From Actinomycetota bacterium (GTDB lineage: Bacteria; Actinomycetota; Thermoleophilia; Solirubrobacterales; JACPNS01), in the NCBI GenBank assembly GCA_016219715.1, contig JACRKX010000095.1, forward strand, positions 1 to 42,478: a DNA stretch of 42,478 nucleotides, given 5' to 3'. Position numbers and translations under genes: made by a program. The notes under the pieces are model-generated. The model worked only from the letters and a program-made list of their open reading frames with translations, was not told the DNA's origin and searched no databases. This document shows, piece by piece, positions 22,382-32,837 of the stretch. Position 1 is the first letter of the stretch. Every line of letters starts with the position of its first letter.

Positions 22382-24099
22382 AGCATCCCCTTCAGTGCGT
22401 TGAAGTGAGCCATGCAGATTTCGGCCCGGCAGAACGGTCCGGCAGACTCGTCGTTGAGGCGCTCGAGCATCGTCGAGCCCGGCACCAGTCGGTTCCAGCG
22501 CAAGACATCCTCGGCGTACTGGCCCGAGAGCGGTGCCTTCTCCTGCCTACCCTTCAGCAGCCTGCGGCAGCCGCTGATCGTCGCGGGACCGGCGCGGCGG
22601 ATCGATTGCCAGCCCTCGCCCGCACAGACGTGCGGCGTGCCCGAGTTGGTGGCGGCCCCGTCGATCCTCAGCGACACCGCCACCGCCTCGAAGCGCTCGT
22701 CGCAGGGTCCACCGCGCGCCCCGGGCTGCACGCTCATCAGCACCGGCCACGCCTCGGCGAACTCGAGTGGCATGCCGTCCATGTAGACGGGGCAGCTTCC
22801 AGGGTGCAGAGCGGCGGTGGCCGCAATCGCTCGATCGTAACTCGTAAGACTCTGCGCGTACGAGTCGACTTCGCCGTGCCGTGCCGCAAGCGAGAACACA
22901 AGCAGCGCGGCGGAGGCGATCGAGACCGGCGGCGCCCAGCGTCGGTCGGAAAGCGGAGTGCCGGCCAGCAGCGCGACGGCCGTCAGCGTGATCGACGGTA
23001 TGTAGTACCGGGCGTCCCACTGGCCACTTAAGCCCTGAAACACCCAGAGCGCCGCGGCCGCCGCGATCAAACCGGCGACCAGCCAATCCGCGCGCCGGCG
23101 CCAGACCATCGTGGCCGCGATCAAGAAAGGCGCGGCCGCAAGAACGTAAGGCCATATGTTCGACTGCATCAGCGCAGGCATTTGAACAAGGCCGTCGTGG
23201 GCCACATCGGCGACACGATCGGCCCACTGACGCATGCCGACTGGCTTGACGGCCGTGTTGTACAGCGGCCCGTCGCCGGCACGGCGTAATGCCTGAAGCG
23301 CAACGTGCAGCAGCGGAATCGCCATCGCGACGGCGGCGAGCTGAAAGGCCCGCAGCCGCCAGAGCGATCGATCGATCACGCCCTCTCGCGTCCAGCGGGC
23401 GTCGAGATACAGGTAGACAAACGGCGCGAGGCCGAGCGCGACGATCGAAGCCTCCTTGGTGTACGCGCCAAGCAGCCACAGCAGGTAGCCGGCGACCAGC
23501 CACGACGCAAGCGCTACCCCCTGCCAAACGCTGTTTACGCCGCCCGCCGCCCACCGTCGCACCGCGCCGAGGATCAGCAGTGCTCCAAGCGTGAGACCGG
23601 CGAACATCAGCGGCTCCTGCGGACCGAATCGAGCGAAGGCGAGCACCACCGTTGGCGTCGCCAGCAGCACCATCCCCGGCACGTTGGCCAGCACTCCGAG
23701 CCACACACCGGACGGCCGCCGGTCGCCGGTTAGGCCGCGCAGCAGCGTGAAGGTGAGCGCCGTCAGCGCACTGAAGAACGCGAGCAGACGCAGAACGTTC
23801 CAGAAGTTCGGGCCCTTCATGTCCTGCGGGGCGCCGAGCGTGTGCCATTGCAGTTCGTTCCAGATGCCGGTGAAAGCCGGCCGGTAGCGCGCCTCGTCGC
23901 CGAACTCCGCGGGGTTGTAACCGAGCCCCTTCAGCTGGTCGAACGCCGTGCTGGCGGTCTTCACGCCCCACCAGTCGTCGACGACGAACGGTCCATCCGC
24001 GGCGAAGCGCGGCGAGATCAACGTGACCGCGACCGCCGACACGAGTACGAGGCCGGCCAGCGCGGCCAGCGCTTCGGAACCGGGGCGCCGCTTGCCCAC
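22378..24099 (-). CDS. multi-span membrane protein, probable GT-C-type glycosyltransferase
   Basis: 573 aa, GTG start at 24099 overlapping the TAG of the GtrB-like gene. There are about ten hydrophobic spans. The first extracytoplasmic loop has an acidic FVVDDWWG motif like the Asp/Glu motif of GT-C transferases (ArnT, PMT and GtrC types), which use polyprenyl-phosphate-linked sugars on the outer face. The C-terminal 130 or so residues form a soluble domain with several Cys. It sits directly after a polyprenyl-phosphate sugar transferase and an SMR-like flippase, which fits the terminal transferase of such a system. The acceptor (wall polymer, lipid or protein) is unknown. Confidence 0.7.
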   Translation of the reverse strand: MGKRRPGSEALAALAGLVLVSAVAVTLISPRFAADGPFVVDDWWGVKTASTAFDQLKGLGYNPAEFGDEARYRPAFTGIWNELQWHTLGAPQDMKGPNFWNVLRLLAFFSALTALTFTLLRGLTGDRRPSGVWLGVLANVPGMVLLATPTVVLAFARFGPQEPLMFAGLTLGALLILGAVRRWAAGGVNSVWQGVALASWLVAGYLLWLLGAYTKEASIVALGLAPFVYLYLDARWTREGVIDRSLWRLRAFQLAAVAMAIPLLHVALQALRRAGDGPLYNTAVKPVGMRQWADRVADVAHDGLVQMPALMQSNIWPYVLAAAPFLIAATMVWRRRADWLVAGLIAAAAALWVFQGLSGQWDARYYIPSITLTAVALLAGTPLSDRRWAPPVSIASAALLVFSLAARHGEVDSYAQSLTSYDRAIAATAALHPGSCPVYMDGMPLEFAEAWPVLMSVQPGARGGPCDERFEAVAVSLRIDGAATNSGTPHVCAGEGWQSIRRAGPATISGCRRLLKGRQEKAPLSGQYAEDVLRWNRLVPGSTMLERLNDESAGPFCRAEICMAHFNALKGML

Positions 24100-25142
24100 T
24101 AGTCGTCGATCGCGATCGCGGCCGGTGCCGAGCCGGATCTGCGCTCGTCGGCCTGTCGTCTCGCCGGTTCTGGAGACACCGCGCGCGGCGCGCCGCGGCG
24201 GTCGTCGGGAAATCCACGCAGTTCGCTGACGACATACAGCGGTCGCCGCTTGACCTCGCTGTAGACCCGCCCGAGATACGCGCCGATCACGCCCAGCACG
24301 AGCAGCTGGATGCCGCCAATGAAAGTGATCACGACCAGGATCGAGGCCCAGCCCGGCACGAGATCGCCGCCCAGCAGCTTCTGCGAAATCGCGAAGATGC
24401 CGGCCGCGAAGGCAAGCCCCGAGAAAAGAAAGCCCAGCGCCGTGGCCAGATGCAGCGGCCTGTGCGAGAAGCCGGCAATGCCCGACAGCGCAAAGCTGAA
24501 CATGCGGCGCAACGTGTACTTGGACTCGCCGGCGAATCGCTCGGGCCGTGTGAACTCAACCTGCGTCTGGCGGAAGCCAAGCCACGCGACCATGCCACGT
24601 AAGTAGCGGTCGTCTTCGCGCATGTGCCCGAGCGCCTCGACAACCCGGCGGTCGAGCAGCCGGAAGTCGGCGGCGTCGATTGGCACATCGATCGAGGTGA
24701 TCTTGTCGAGCAGCCGGTAGAAGAGGCCGGCCGTGGACCGCTTGAAGAACCCTTCGGCGTCTTCGCGACTGCGCACCCCGTAGACGACGTCCGCGCCCTG
24801 GCGCCACAGCGCGACCATCTCGTGGATCGTCTCGGGCGGGTGCTGAAGATCGGCGTCCATCAGGATCACGGCGTCGCCGGCGCTGAGGTCGATACCGGCC
24901 GTGAGCGCCGTCTGATGTCCGAAGTTGCGCGACAGCGACACGACGCGAACGGGCACCAGCCCGCCGTCGAGTGACGCGGCCACCTCCGCGGAGTCGTCGG
25001 TGCTGCCGTCGTCGACCACGATCAACTCGGCCGGAAGACCGATCTCTTCGAAGACCGAACTGAGCCGCGCATGCAGCGAAGGAAGGTTCAGCGCTTCGTT
25101 GTGCGCCGGAACGACGACGCTGAATGTCACCGTCTCGCTCAT
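24099..25142 (-). CDS. polyprenyl-phosphate glycosyltransferase (GtrB/ArnC-like, GT2)
   Basis: 347 aa, ATG at 25142 overlapping the TGA of the SMR-like gene (ATGA). The N-terminal GT-A domain shows VVVPAHNEALN, VDDGSTDDS, DADLQHPPE (the DxD-type metal site) and the RNFGHQTALTAGID segment typical of GtrB/DPM1-like enzymes that charge undecaprenyl phosphate with a sugar. Two C-terminal transmembrane helices (about 235-260 and 270-295) anchor it, as in GtrB, followed by a basic disordered tail of about 45 residues. It is expected to act on the cytoplasmic face, supplying the flippase and membrane transferase encoded next to it. Confidence 0.9.
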   Translation of the reverse strand: MSETVTFSVVVPAHNEALNLPSLHARLSSVFEEIGLPAELIVVDDGSTDDSAEVAASLDGGLVPVRVVSLSRNFGHQTALTAGIDLSAGDAVILMDADLQHPPETIHEMVALWRQGADVVYGVRSREDAEGFFKRSTAGLFYRLLDKITSIDVPIDAADFRLLDRRVVEALGHMREDDRYLRGMVAWLGFRQTQVEFTRPERFAGESKYTLRRMFSFALSGIAGFSHRPLHLATALGFLFSGLAFAAGIFAISQKLLGGDLVPGWASILVVITFIGGIQLLVLGVIGAYLGRVYSEVKRRPLYVVSELRGFPDDRRGAPRAVSPEPARRQADERRSGSAPAAIAIDD

Positions 25143-25501
25143 GTAGTTGCCGTCGCGATGATCACCGCGCCAACCGCCACGAACGCGATGCCAGTGAGTT
25201 TCAGCGACCCGATCGATTCGTCGAGCACGACGGCCGAGGCCACAATCGTCGCGGTATAGGTGAGCGCGATGGCGATCGGATATGCCGTCGACACCGTCTC
25301 GCGCGTGAGGATCAAGAGCCAGCAGGCAAAGCTGCCGATGTACAGGAACGCGCCGAGCAAGACCATCGGATCGCCCAGCAGCCTGACCGCGTCGCCGACC
25401 CCGCTGACGTCTTCACCGCGCAGCGTGCGGCTGAGCAACACCAGCCCTCCGGTGCTTGCGGCGGCGTAGATGGCCAGCAGGGTGAGGGTGCGCAACGTCA
25501 C
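25139..25501 (-). CDS. SMR/EamA-like four-helix membrane protein, probable lipid-linked sugar flippase subunit
   Basis: 120 aa with four hydrophobic spans and the small-multidrug-resistance/ArnE-like pattern (SFACWLLILTRETVSTAYPIA, in part, and VVLDESIGSLKLTGIAFVAVGAVII). It overlaps its neighbours on both sides by 4 bp. The Glu of helix 1 that is essential in EmrE-type drug pumps is not evident, which, with the neighbours, favours an ArnE/ArnF-type flippase for polyprenyl-phosphate sugar over drug efflux. Such proteins usually dimerise. This assignment rests mostly on context. Confidence 0.75.
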   Translation of the reverse strand: MTLRTLTLLAIYAAASTGGLVLLSRTLRGEDVSGVGDAVRLLGDPMVLLGAFLYIGSFACWLLILTRETVSTAYPIAIALTYTATIVASAVVLDESIGSLKLTGIAFVAVGAVIIATATT

Positions 25502-26415
25502 GCCGCAGCTCCAGCCGAGAGTGGCTTGCGGGCGATCACGGTCATCACGTCGAAGAGGTTGACCGGTACCGACAGGCCGCCGGCACGAGAGTCGACGATC
25601 GATGCCACGAACCGATCCAGCACGCGCGATCGAGTCAACATCGTGCGGGTCTTGTGCGCGAGGTAACCCACCGAGAACCAGTATGCGCGATGACGCAGCT
25701 CGACGACCTCAAACCCGGCTCTTCTCAACGCCTCGGGCAACGTGTTCCGCGAGAAGAAGAAGTTGTGGTGACGCGGGGTCAGCAGATGCCAGCGCCGGCC
25801 AGACAGCCGCCCGACGAGCGAGTCGATGTCGCCCGTGGAGATTGCCAGCAGGCCGCCCGGCTTGAGCACGGCGAAGGCTCGCTCGATGTCGCCGACCGGG
25901 TCGTGCGAGTGCTCGATGTAGTCCCACATCGTCACGGCGTCGACCTGCGAATCGACCTCGAGCTTCTGAAACAGTCCGGTGGTCACGTCGACCGAGAGTT
26001 CGTCACGGCCGTATGCGGCCATCTCGTCGGACACGTCGACGCCGCGAGCTTTCCAGCCGGCCGCGACTGCCTGCTCCACGAAGAAACCGGCCGCTGCCCC
26101 GACGTCGAGCAGTTCGGCGCCATCGGGAGCGGCGCGCAGTGCCGCCAGCCTGCGGCGGGCGTTCAGGCGATGGTTCTCGGCGTCGGCGACGTAGTCGAGA
26201 TAGCCCTGACCCGAGCTGTCCTGCTCGTCACGTGTGAAGTACTCACCGCCGTAAATTTGGGCGATCTCAGAGTCGTCGGGCAGGTCACTCCTGAAGACGA
26301 GTCCACAACCGGCGCAGCGCACGATGTCGAACCCGTCCTTGCGCCACACCACGTCGGCGGCGCCAACTTCGGTGGAGCAGACGCAGCAGTGCGTGGTTGC
26401 AGGTTTTGCGTACAC
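25498..26415 (-). CDS. class I SAM-dependent methyltransferase with N-terminal zinc ribbon
   Basis: 305 aa from GTG 26415. A longer reading from TTG 26478 would begin inside the glnN terminator hairpin and is rejected. The N-terminus has two Cys pairs (CCVC at 10-13, CAGC at 34-37), a zinc-ribbon typical of Methyltransf_23-like enzymes in sugar clusters. The AdoMet site is ELLDVGAAAGFF, followed by ARGVDVSDEMAA and VTMWDYIEHSHDP. It probably methylates a sugar or lipid-linked intermediate, given the overlapping glycosylation genes downstream. First gene of the operon. Confidence 0.85.
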   Translation of the reverse strand: MYAKPATTHCCVCSTEVGAADVVWRKDGFDIVRCAGCGLVFRSDLPDDSEIAQIYGGEYFTRDEQDSSGQGYLDYVADAENHRLNARRRLAALRAAPDGAELLDVGAAAGFFVEQAVAAGWKARGVDVSDEMAAYGRDELSVDVTTGLFQKLEVDSQVDAVTMWDYIEHSHDPVGDIERAFAVLKPGGLLAISTGDIDSLVGRLSGRRWHLLTPRHHNFFFSRNTLPEALRRAGFEVVELRHRAYWFSVGYLAHKTRTMLTRSRVLDRFVASIVDSRAGGLSVPVNLFDVMTVIARKPLSAGAAA

Positions 26416-26476
26416 GACCGCGATCTTAGCCGCGAGCTTCGACGCCGATTCGGGCGTATGTGATTTGCCAATGCAC

Positions 26477-26502
26477 AAGGGCCCGGCGCATGCCGGGCCC
26501 TT
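26477..26502 (-). terminator. hairpin terminator downstream of glnN
   Basis: A perfect 11-bp stem (aagggcccggc / gccgggccctt) with a gcat loop lies 42 bp after the glnN stop. It separates glnN from the methyltransferase operon and argues against starting the methyltransferase at 26478. Confidence 0.75.
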
Positions 26503-26544
26503 CGCAAATCCGAGGTCGCGTAGCGACCTGCAGTTCAGACGTGA

Positions 26545-28686
<2,142 letters not shown>

Positions 28687-28904
28687 CTGAAAACTCTCCT
28701 CGTTTGGCTTTCCACCGGGAGAAACCACCGCACGAGCGCGCGCGGCAGCGCAAATCCCGGCCGTCGGATATGAGACAAGTAAAACCGACGCGGAGCGCCG
28801 TCTTCTTATCCATTTGTCTAAATCGTCCGCTTCGGCGACCGGGAAGCCGCCGCGCGGTCGGATTCACCCGGAGAATCTACCGCTTAGTCTGTAGCAGTTT
28901 GCAC

Positions 28905-29402
28905 TTACCAGCGACCGGAGGTCGGGCAGCCGCCCCGCGGCCTGCCCGTCGGGACGTAACAGGTGCGCGTGATCTGACCAGTCGCGGTGCGGTAGATGTT
29001 GTAACGAACGGTGCTCGCCGAGTACTGGCGCAGACACACGCCGGTCGACGCCACGCCACCGCAACTCGCGTTGGCGGCGGCCGCTCCGGCCACCGCGAAG
29101 GCAGTGGACCCGGCGCAGCCTTTGCGGTCTGCGTTGGTCGGCGCCGCACGTGTCGGGATCGTGTTCTCGACCTGGTTCAGCTGAGCCAGCGTGACACCCG
29201 TGTAGAGGCCGTTGCGGTCGGTGCTGTAGACGATCGCCGCCGACATCGCGCTACGCAGCTGCGACTTGACGCATACGTCCTGGCTCTTGCGGCGCTGGTT
29301 GAGGAAGCTCGGAATCGCCACCGCGGCCAGAATTCCGATGATCAGAACCACGATCAGCAGTTCGAGCAGTGTGAAGCCGTCATCTCGTAGTGCCCGCCGC
29401 AT
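28905..29402 (-). CDS. type IV pilin-like protein
   Basis: 165 aa. A short basic leader (MRRALRDDG) precedes the prepilin cleavage site G/FTLLELLIVV, with Phe at +1 and Glu at +5, followed by the long hydrophobic N-terminal helix and a globular domain. The head has six Cys (CVKS, GCAG, SCGG, VCLR, TCYV, GGCP), so disulfide bonds are likely. It is a major-pilin or pseudopilin-like subunit requiring a prepilin peptidase. No pilus assembly genes are near, so it is an orphan pilin here. No Shine-Dalgarno is seen before ATG 29402; leaderless translation is possible. Confidence 0.85.
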   Translation of the reverse strand: MRRALRDDGFTLLELLIVVLIIGILAAVAIPSFLNQRRKSQDVCVKSQLRSAMSAAIVYSTDRNGLYTGVTLAQLNQVENTIPTRAAPTNADRKGCAGSTAFAVAGAAAANASCGGVASTGVCLRQYSASTVRYNIYRTATGQITRTCYVPTGRPRGGCPTSGRW

Positions 29403-29452
29403 CGTTCAACGTATGAACAATCGGCAATCGCCCTACCGCTCTTTAACGACCG

Positions 29453-30280
29453 CTAGCCGGCTGCAAGTCGCTCGCGCAGGAATGGCATCAGCAGCTCGGC
29501 CACGGCGTCGGCGTTGTCGATGAACGGCCAGTGGCCGCCCCTGACGTGGTGCACGGTGGCGCCGGGGAAGGCCTCGAGGTTGCGCTCGGCGAACTTCGGC
29601 GCGATGAACGGATCGTCGTCTCCCCAGATGACGACCGACGGGAAGTTGGCGGCGCGCAGCAGCGGCACCGCTATCGCCTGGTCCTCGGTGTTGGTCGTGC
29701 GGTAGAGGCGTAGCACGACCCGGCGCGTACGGCGGTCGAAGTTGTGCCACATCTCGTCGATGAAGTCCGCGGGTAGATCGCCGAGCGTGCGCCGCATGCC
29801 GGTTCGGTTCATCGCCATCATCGATAGCTCGCCGAGCACGGGAGTGCGCCAGACCCGCGCCCAGAAGTGCCAGCGATAGCCGCGCAGCACGCCGCTGTTG
29901 ACGAACGAGAGCGAGGCCGTGCGCTCGGGCCGGAAGAGCGTGGCAAAGACCGCGAACGGCCCGCCGAAGTCGTGACCGACGAAGTGCGCGCGCTCGACGC
30001 CGAGCTGGTCGAGCTGGTGAGCGAGGTGGATGCCCAGGCCCGCGGCCGTGTAGTCGAAGTCGTGCGGATGCGGCTTGTCGCTCTGGCCGAAGCCCTGCAC
30101 GTCGATCGCGATCGCACGGGCGAACTCGCCGGTGCGGGCGACGAGGTCACGCCAGTCGCCGCTGCTACCGGGGTTGCCGTGTACGTAGACGACGGCCTGC
30201 TTTTCACCCTCTGGGCCTGCCTCGATGTACGGCGCGCTGACGCCCTCGCAGGTGATCTTGCCCTCGCGCAGATCGGCCAT
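29453..30280 (-). CDS. alpha/beta hydrolase with Asp nucleophile (epoxide hydrolase/haloalkane dehalogenase-like)
   Basis: 275 aa. The oxyanion region is HGNPGSS (His34-Gly-Asn36-Pro), the nucleophile elbow GHDFGG (Asp104), an acid in WGDDDPF and the catalytic His in GGHWPF. An Asp nucleophile marks the epoxide-hydrolase/haloalkane-dehalogenase branch, not esterases. Asn36 is at the halide-stabilising Asn position of HLD-II dehalogenases, but the Trp that follows the nucleophile in dehalogenases is Phe105 here. Cap-region tyrosines (RGYRWHFW, RLYRTTN) could serve an epoxide hydrolase. The substrate is therefore open. It is cytoplasmic, with no signal peptide. Confidence 0.85.
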   Translation of the reverse strand: MADLREGKITCEGVSAPYIEAGPEGEKQAVVYVHGNPGSSGDWRDLVARTGEFARAIAIDVQGFGQSDKPHPHDFDYTAAGLGIHLAHQLDQLGVERAHFVGHDFGGPFAVFATLFRPERTASLSFVNSGVLRGYRWHFWARVWRTPVLGELSMMAMNRTGMRRTLGDLPADFIDEMWHNFDRRTRRVVLRLYRTTNTEDQAIAVPLLRAANFPSVVIWGDDDPFIAPKFAERNLEAFPGATVHHVRGGHWPFIDNADAVAELLMPFLRERLAAG

Positions 30281-30306
30281 GCGCGGAGACTACACGCCGG
30301 GTCGTT

Positions 30307-30720
30307 TCAGCAGCTCGCCATGCCGAGAACGAGAATCCAAGTGCCCGGAGACGCGAGCACGAAGATCCCGATCGCCGAAATCGTGAAGCTGCGCCGCAGG
30401 TGCGCCCCCCATCGTTCGTTCCCGGGTTCGACTTTTGCGCCCACCTGCGTGCGCATGCGCCAGAGGGTCGATCCGGCTGCCACCGACGTGAGCACCGCGA
30501 CCCCCACGATCGCGGCCAGCGTGGTGTCGCTGAAGCCTTCGTTGCATGCCTCGACGTCGAGCACGATCTGAAAGGTCGCGAATGCGATCGCGTCGACGAA
30601 CAGGCTGAAGATCAGGGCGACGAACGCGGCGATGGCGCCGAAGGCGACCCAGAAAAGCGCCCCGCCAAGCCGATCGGCGCCGTCGTAGGCGGAACCGTGA
30701 TGCGAATGCGATTCGGTCAT
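30307..30720 (-). CDS. small membrane protein, function unknown
   Basis: 137 aa from ATG 30720, chosen for GGGAG 7 nt upstream; a start at 30738 is possible. A His-rich N-terminus (TESHSHHG) is followed by three hydrophobic spans (about 20-50, 65-85 and 108-130). No family is recognised. It lies 45 bp after the stop of the 684-residue-frame membrane gene and 26 bp before the hydrolase, so all three may share a transcript. Confidence 0.65.
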   Translation of the reverse strand: MTESHSHHGSAYDGADRLGGALFWVAFGAIAAFVALIFSLFVDAIAFATFQIVLDVEACNEGFSDTTLAAIVGVAVLTSVAAGSTLWRMRTQVGAKVEPGNERWGAHLRRSFTISAIGIFVLASPGTWILVLGMASC

Positions 30721-30765
30721 TGAATGCTCCCGACCCAATCTACCGCCGTCAGCCGCGCGGCACGA

Positions 30766-32787
30766 CTACCTCGCTGGACGGCCGCGCAGGTACAGCAGCC
30801 CCATCGACAGGTAGACGGTGCCGATGATCATGATCGCCGGGCCGCTGTCGTTGGCCAGCGCGCCGACGACCGTGGCGGCGATGCCTCCAATCAGCGCGGC
30901 TCGATACGGGCGGCGGGCGGCCGGATCTTCGCCAGGCGCCGTCAGCGGCGCCATCAGGCGATCGCGCCTCACCCACGCCCACGCCAGCAGCGCAATGGCG
31001 ACCAGCACGATCATCCACACGCCATCGTTGCGCGCCCCCTCGATGCTCGCCTTGAAGCGGCGCAGGATCACAGTCACGAGATCGCCTGCGCCGCCGGTGC
31101 CCTGCACGGTCCTTGTCAAGTGCGACTCCCCGCCGCTGATCGCGTCGAGCAGCATGATCAGCGCCAGCCCGGCGACCGGCAGCAGCGCAAGCAAGGCAAT
31201 GCGCCAGGCAGTCAGACGCAGCCGAGCCACGTACGTCGCGGCCACGCCGAAGCCGGCCCCGACCATCACCACCCCACCCACGTCGGCCCCGAGTCGCCCG
31301 AGTCCGAGAAATAGCGCCATCGCCACCCCGGCCACAGCGAACCAGCGCGACGAATGCCGTGCGGGGCGATCGCAGAGCCATGCCCCGAGCCCGATCAGCG
31401 AGCTGACCGTCAGCACGACTTCGAGTTCGTTGCCCGCGCCAAAGAACCGAGCGCCATAGAGCGGGTTACTGCCCAGCAGCGACTCGCCGATGTAGCGCGA
31501 GCCCAGCAGCGCGAAGTCCACCGCCTGGGAGGCGAGCACACAGACGACAGGCACCCATGGCGCGCGCGGCCAGCGCACCAGCCGGTCGTTGACGAGCGCG
31601 AGTCCGAGCGAGCCGAAGACCGCAATGTCGACTTCGACCCCACGCGACGGCCGCAGAGCCGAGGTCAACAGCAACGAGAGAGGCAGCCAGAGCAGCGACA
31701 ACCCGATCAGCCGCTGCATGCGCGACGCAAGTTCGGTGTAGCGACCGGTCAAGCGTGCCGCGCCGAGCACTCCGATCAGCAGCAGGCAGAACATGAACAT
31801 CACGCCGCGCCCAAACGGCAGCCGGCGGCCGGAAATCAACTCCAGCCGCGCCGACATCGCCCGCAACTCGTCCGCGCTTTGACGGCTAGCGCCCTCGATC
31901 GGCCGCCCCTGCATCTCGGATGGGCGACGGGCTCCCGTTCGGTCAATGATCGTCGCCGCGATATCGGTGGCGGCCACCAGCCCATTGCGCCGCGTCGTGG
32001 CCGAGGTGATGCCGCCCTCGTCGCCGAGGCCGCGGACCCCGATGCTGAGCAGGCGCGTGCGCGCCGGGTTTGGCGGCGCCTGCACGACGATCAGCATGCG
32101 CTCGGGCTGGGCCGCCGACAGGCGACGGATCGCGCCAAGGCCGAAGCCGCCCGGTGGCAGTTGCGCGGCAACCACGCTGAAATCTCGCTGGAGGCGCTCG
32201 ATCGCCGGTGTGAGCTCGCGCGGTGTCACACGCTCGGCGCGACGAACGGTGTTGTCACCGGCGACGGCCGCGATCGCCCCGATCGTCGATTCGCCGGCAA
32301 CCGAGACCCAGGCCGTCGCGTCGCCGTGAGCCTCGATCGCACAGCCGAGCAGACCCGGCGAGACCTCTGCCGGCACGTCGTCGGCGCGCGCGAGCAGCCG
32401 CTGCCAGCCCTTGAAACGGGCCGTCTGCGTGCGCTCGTCGAGAACCATGCCGGGCGCGGGAGGCGAGACCGGCAACAGCCCGACCGAGAATCCCGGCAAC
32501 CGCTGTAGGTCGGTGGTCAACACGGCCTGTGGCGTACGCACGGGCGCAGGCAGGAACAGCAGCGTGACGGCGTGGCGCTGGTCGACGGCTCGGGTCTGGA
32601 TGAACGGCTTGCCCGCCGCGGCCGCCTTGGTGGCCGCGGTCGGCGCCGCGCAGGTCGAGCGCACCTTGGCGGCGGCCGACCCGGGCGCCATCGCGACGAG
32701 GCCGAGCGCGGCAATCACGAGCAAGAGCAGGGCCACGGCCACCGCGGCCGGTCGCGCAACGCGAAATCGAGCCTCGGGCCGGGACAT
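30766..32787 (-). CDS. membrane protein with extracytoplasmic alkaline-phosphatase-like domain and a multi-helix C-terminal region
   Basis: 673 aa from ATG 32787. A signal-anchor helix (about residues 12-33) leads into an extracytoplasmic domain of about 330 aa, which ends in NGLVAATDIAATIIDRTG and MQGRPIEG, a pattern typical of the core of alkaline-phosphatase/sulfatase-like proteins. About ten transmembrane helices follow, with conserved-looking motifs GARFFGAGNELE, GRLGADVGGVV and ANDSGPAIMI. The phosphatase metal ligands are not obvious, so it may be inactive or divergent. I recognise it as a recurrent actinobacterial hypothetical membrane protein of unknown function; a role in the cell envelope is inferred only. 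Confidence 0.75.
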   Translation of the reverse strand: MSRPEARFRVARPAAVAVALLLLVIAALGLVAMAPGSAAAKVRSTCAAPTAATKAAAAGKPFIQTRAVDQRHAVTLLFLPAPVRTPQAVLTTDLQRLPGFSVGLLPVSPPAPGMVLDERTQTARFKGWQRLLARADDVPAEVSPGLLGCAIEAHGDATAWVSVAGESTIGAIAAVAGDNTVRRAERVTPRELTPAIERLQRDFSVVAAQLPPGGFGLGAIRRLSAAQPERMLIVVQAPPNPARTRLLSIGVRGLGDEGGITSATTRRNGLVAATDIAATIIDRTGARRPSEMQGRPIEGASRQSADELRAMSARLELISGRRLPFGRGVMFMFCLLLIGVLGAARLTGRYTELASRMQRLIGLSLLWLPLSLLLTSALRPSRGVEVDIAVFGSLGLALVNDRLVRWPRAPWVPVVCVLASQAVDFALLGSRYIGESLLGSNPLYGARFFGAGNELEVVLTVSSLIGLGAWLCDRPARHSSRWFAVAGVAMALFLGLGRLGADVGGVVMVGAGFGVAATYVARLRLTAWRIALLALLPVAGLALIMLLDAISGGESHLTRTVQGTGGAGDLVTVILRRFKASIEGARNDGVWMIVLVAIALLAWAWVRRDRLMAPLTAPGEDPAARRPYRAALIGGIAATVVGALANDSGPAIMIIGTVYLSMGLLYLRGRPAR

Positions 32788-32837
32788 TGCCGCGACTATA
32801 CCGGCGGGGGCCGCCACCACGTTAGGCTTATACGGCG
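32788..32837. promoter_or_regulatory. divergent promoter region, both transcripts probably leaderless
   Basis: Only 50 bp separate two divergent starts. On the minus strand TATAGT (32795-32800) ends 7 nt before ATG 32787. On the plus strand TAGGCT (32823-32828, fitting TANNNT) ends 9 nt before ATG 32838; an overlapping TTATAC (32828-32833) is an alternative. Neither gene has a Shine-Dalgarno. The geometry implies transcription starting at or next to each start codon. The -35 boxes are weak. Confidence 0.55.

Noticed and set aside
26416-26478. Longer methyltransferase starting at TTG 26478
   Set aside because: That start falls within the glnN terminator hairpin (26477-26502); GTG 26415 places the zinc-ribbon Cys at the usual distance from the N-terminus.
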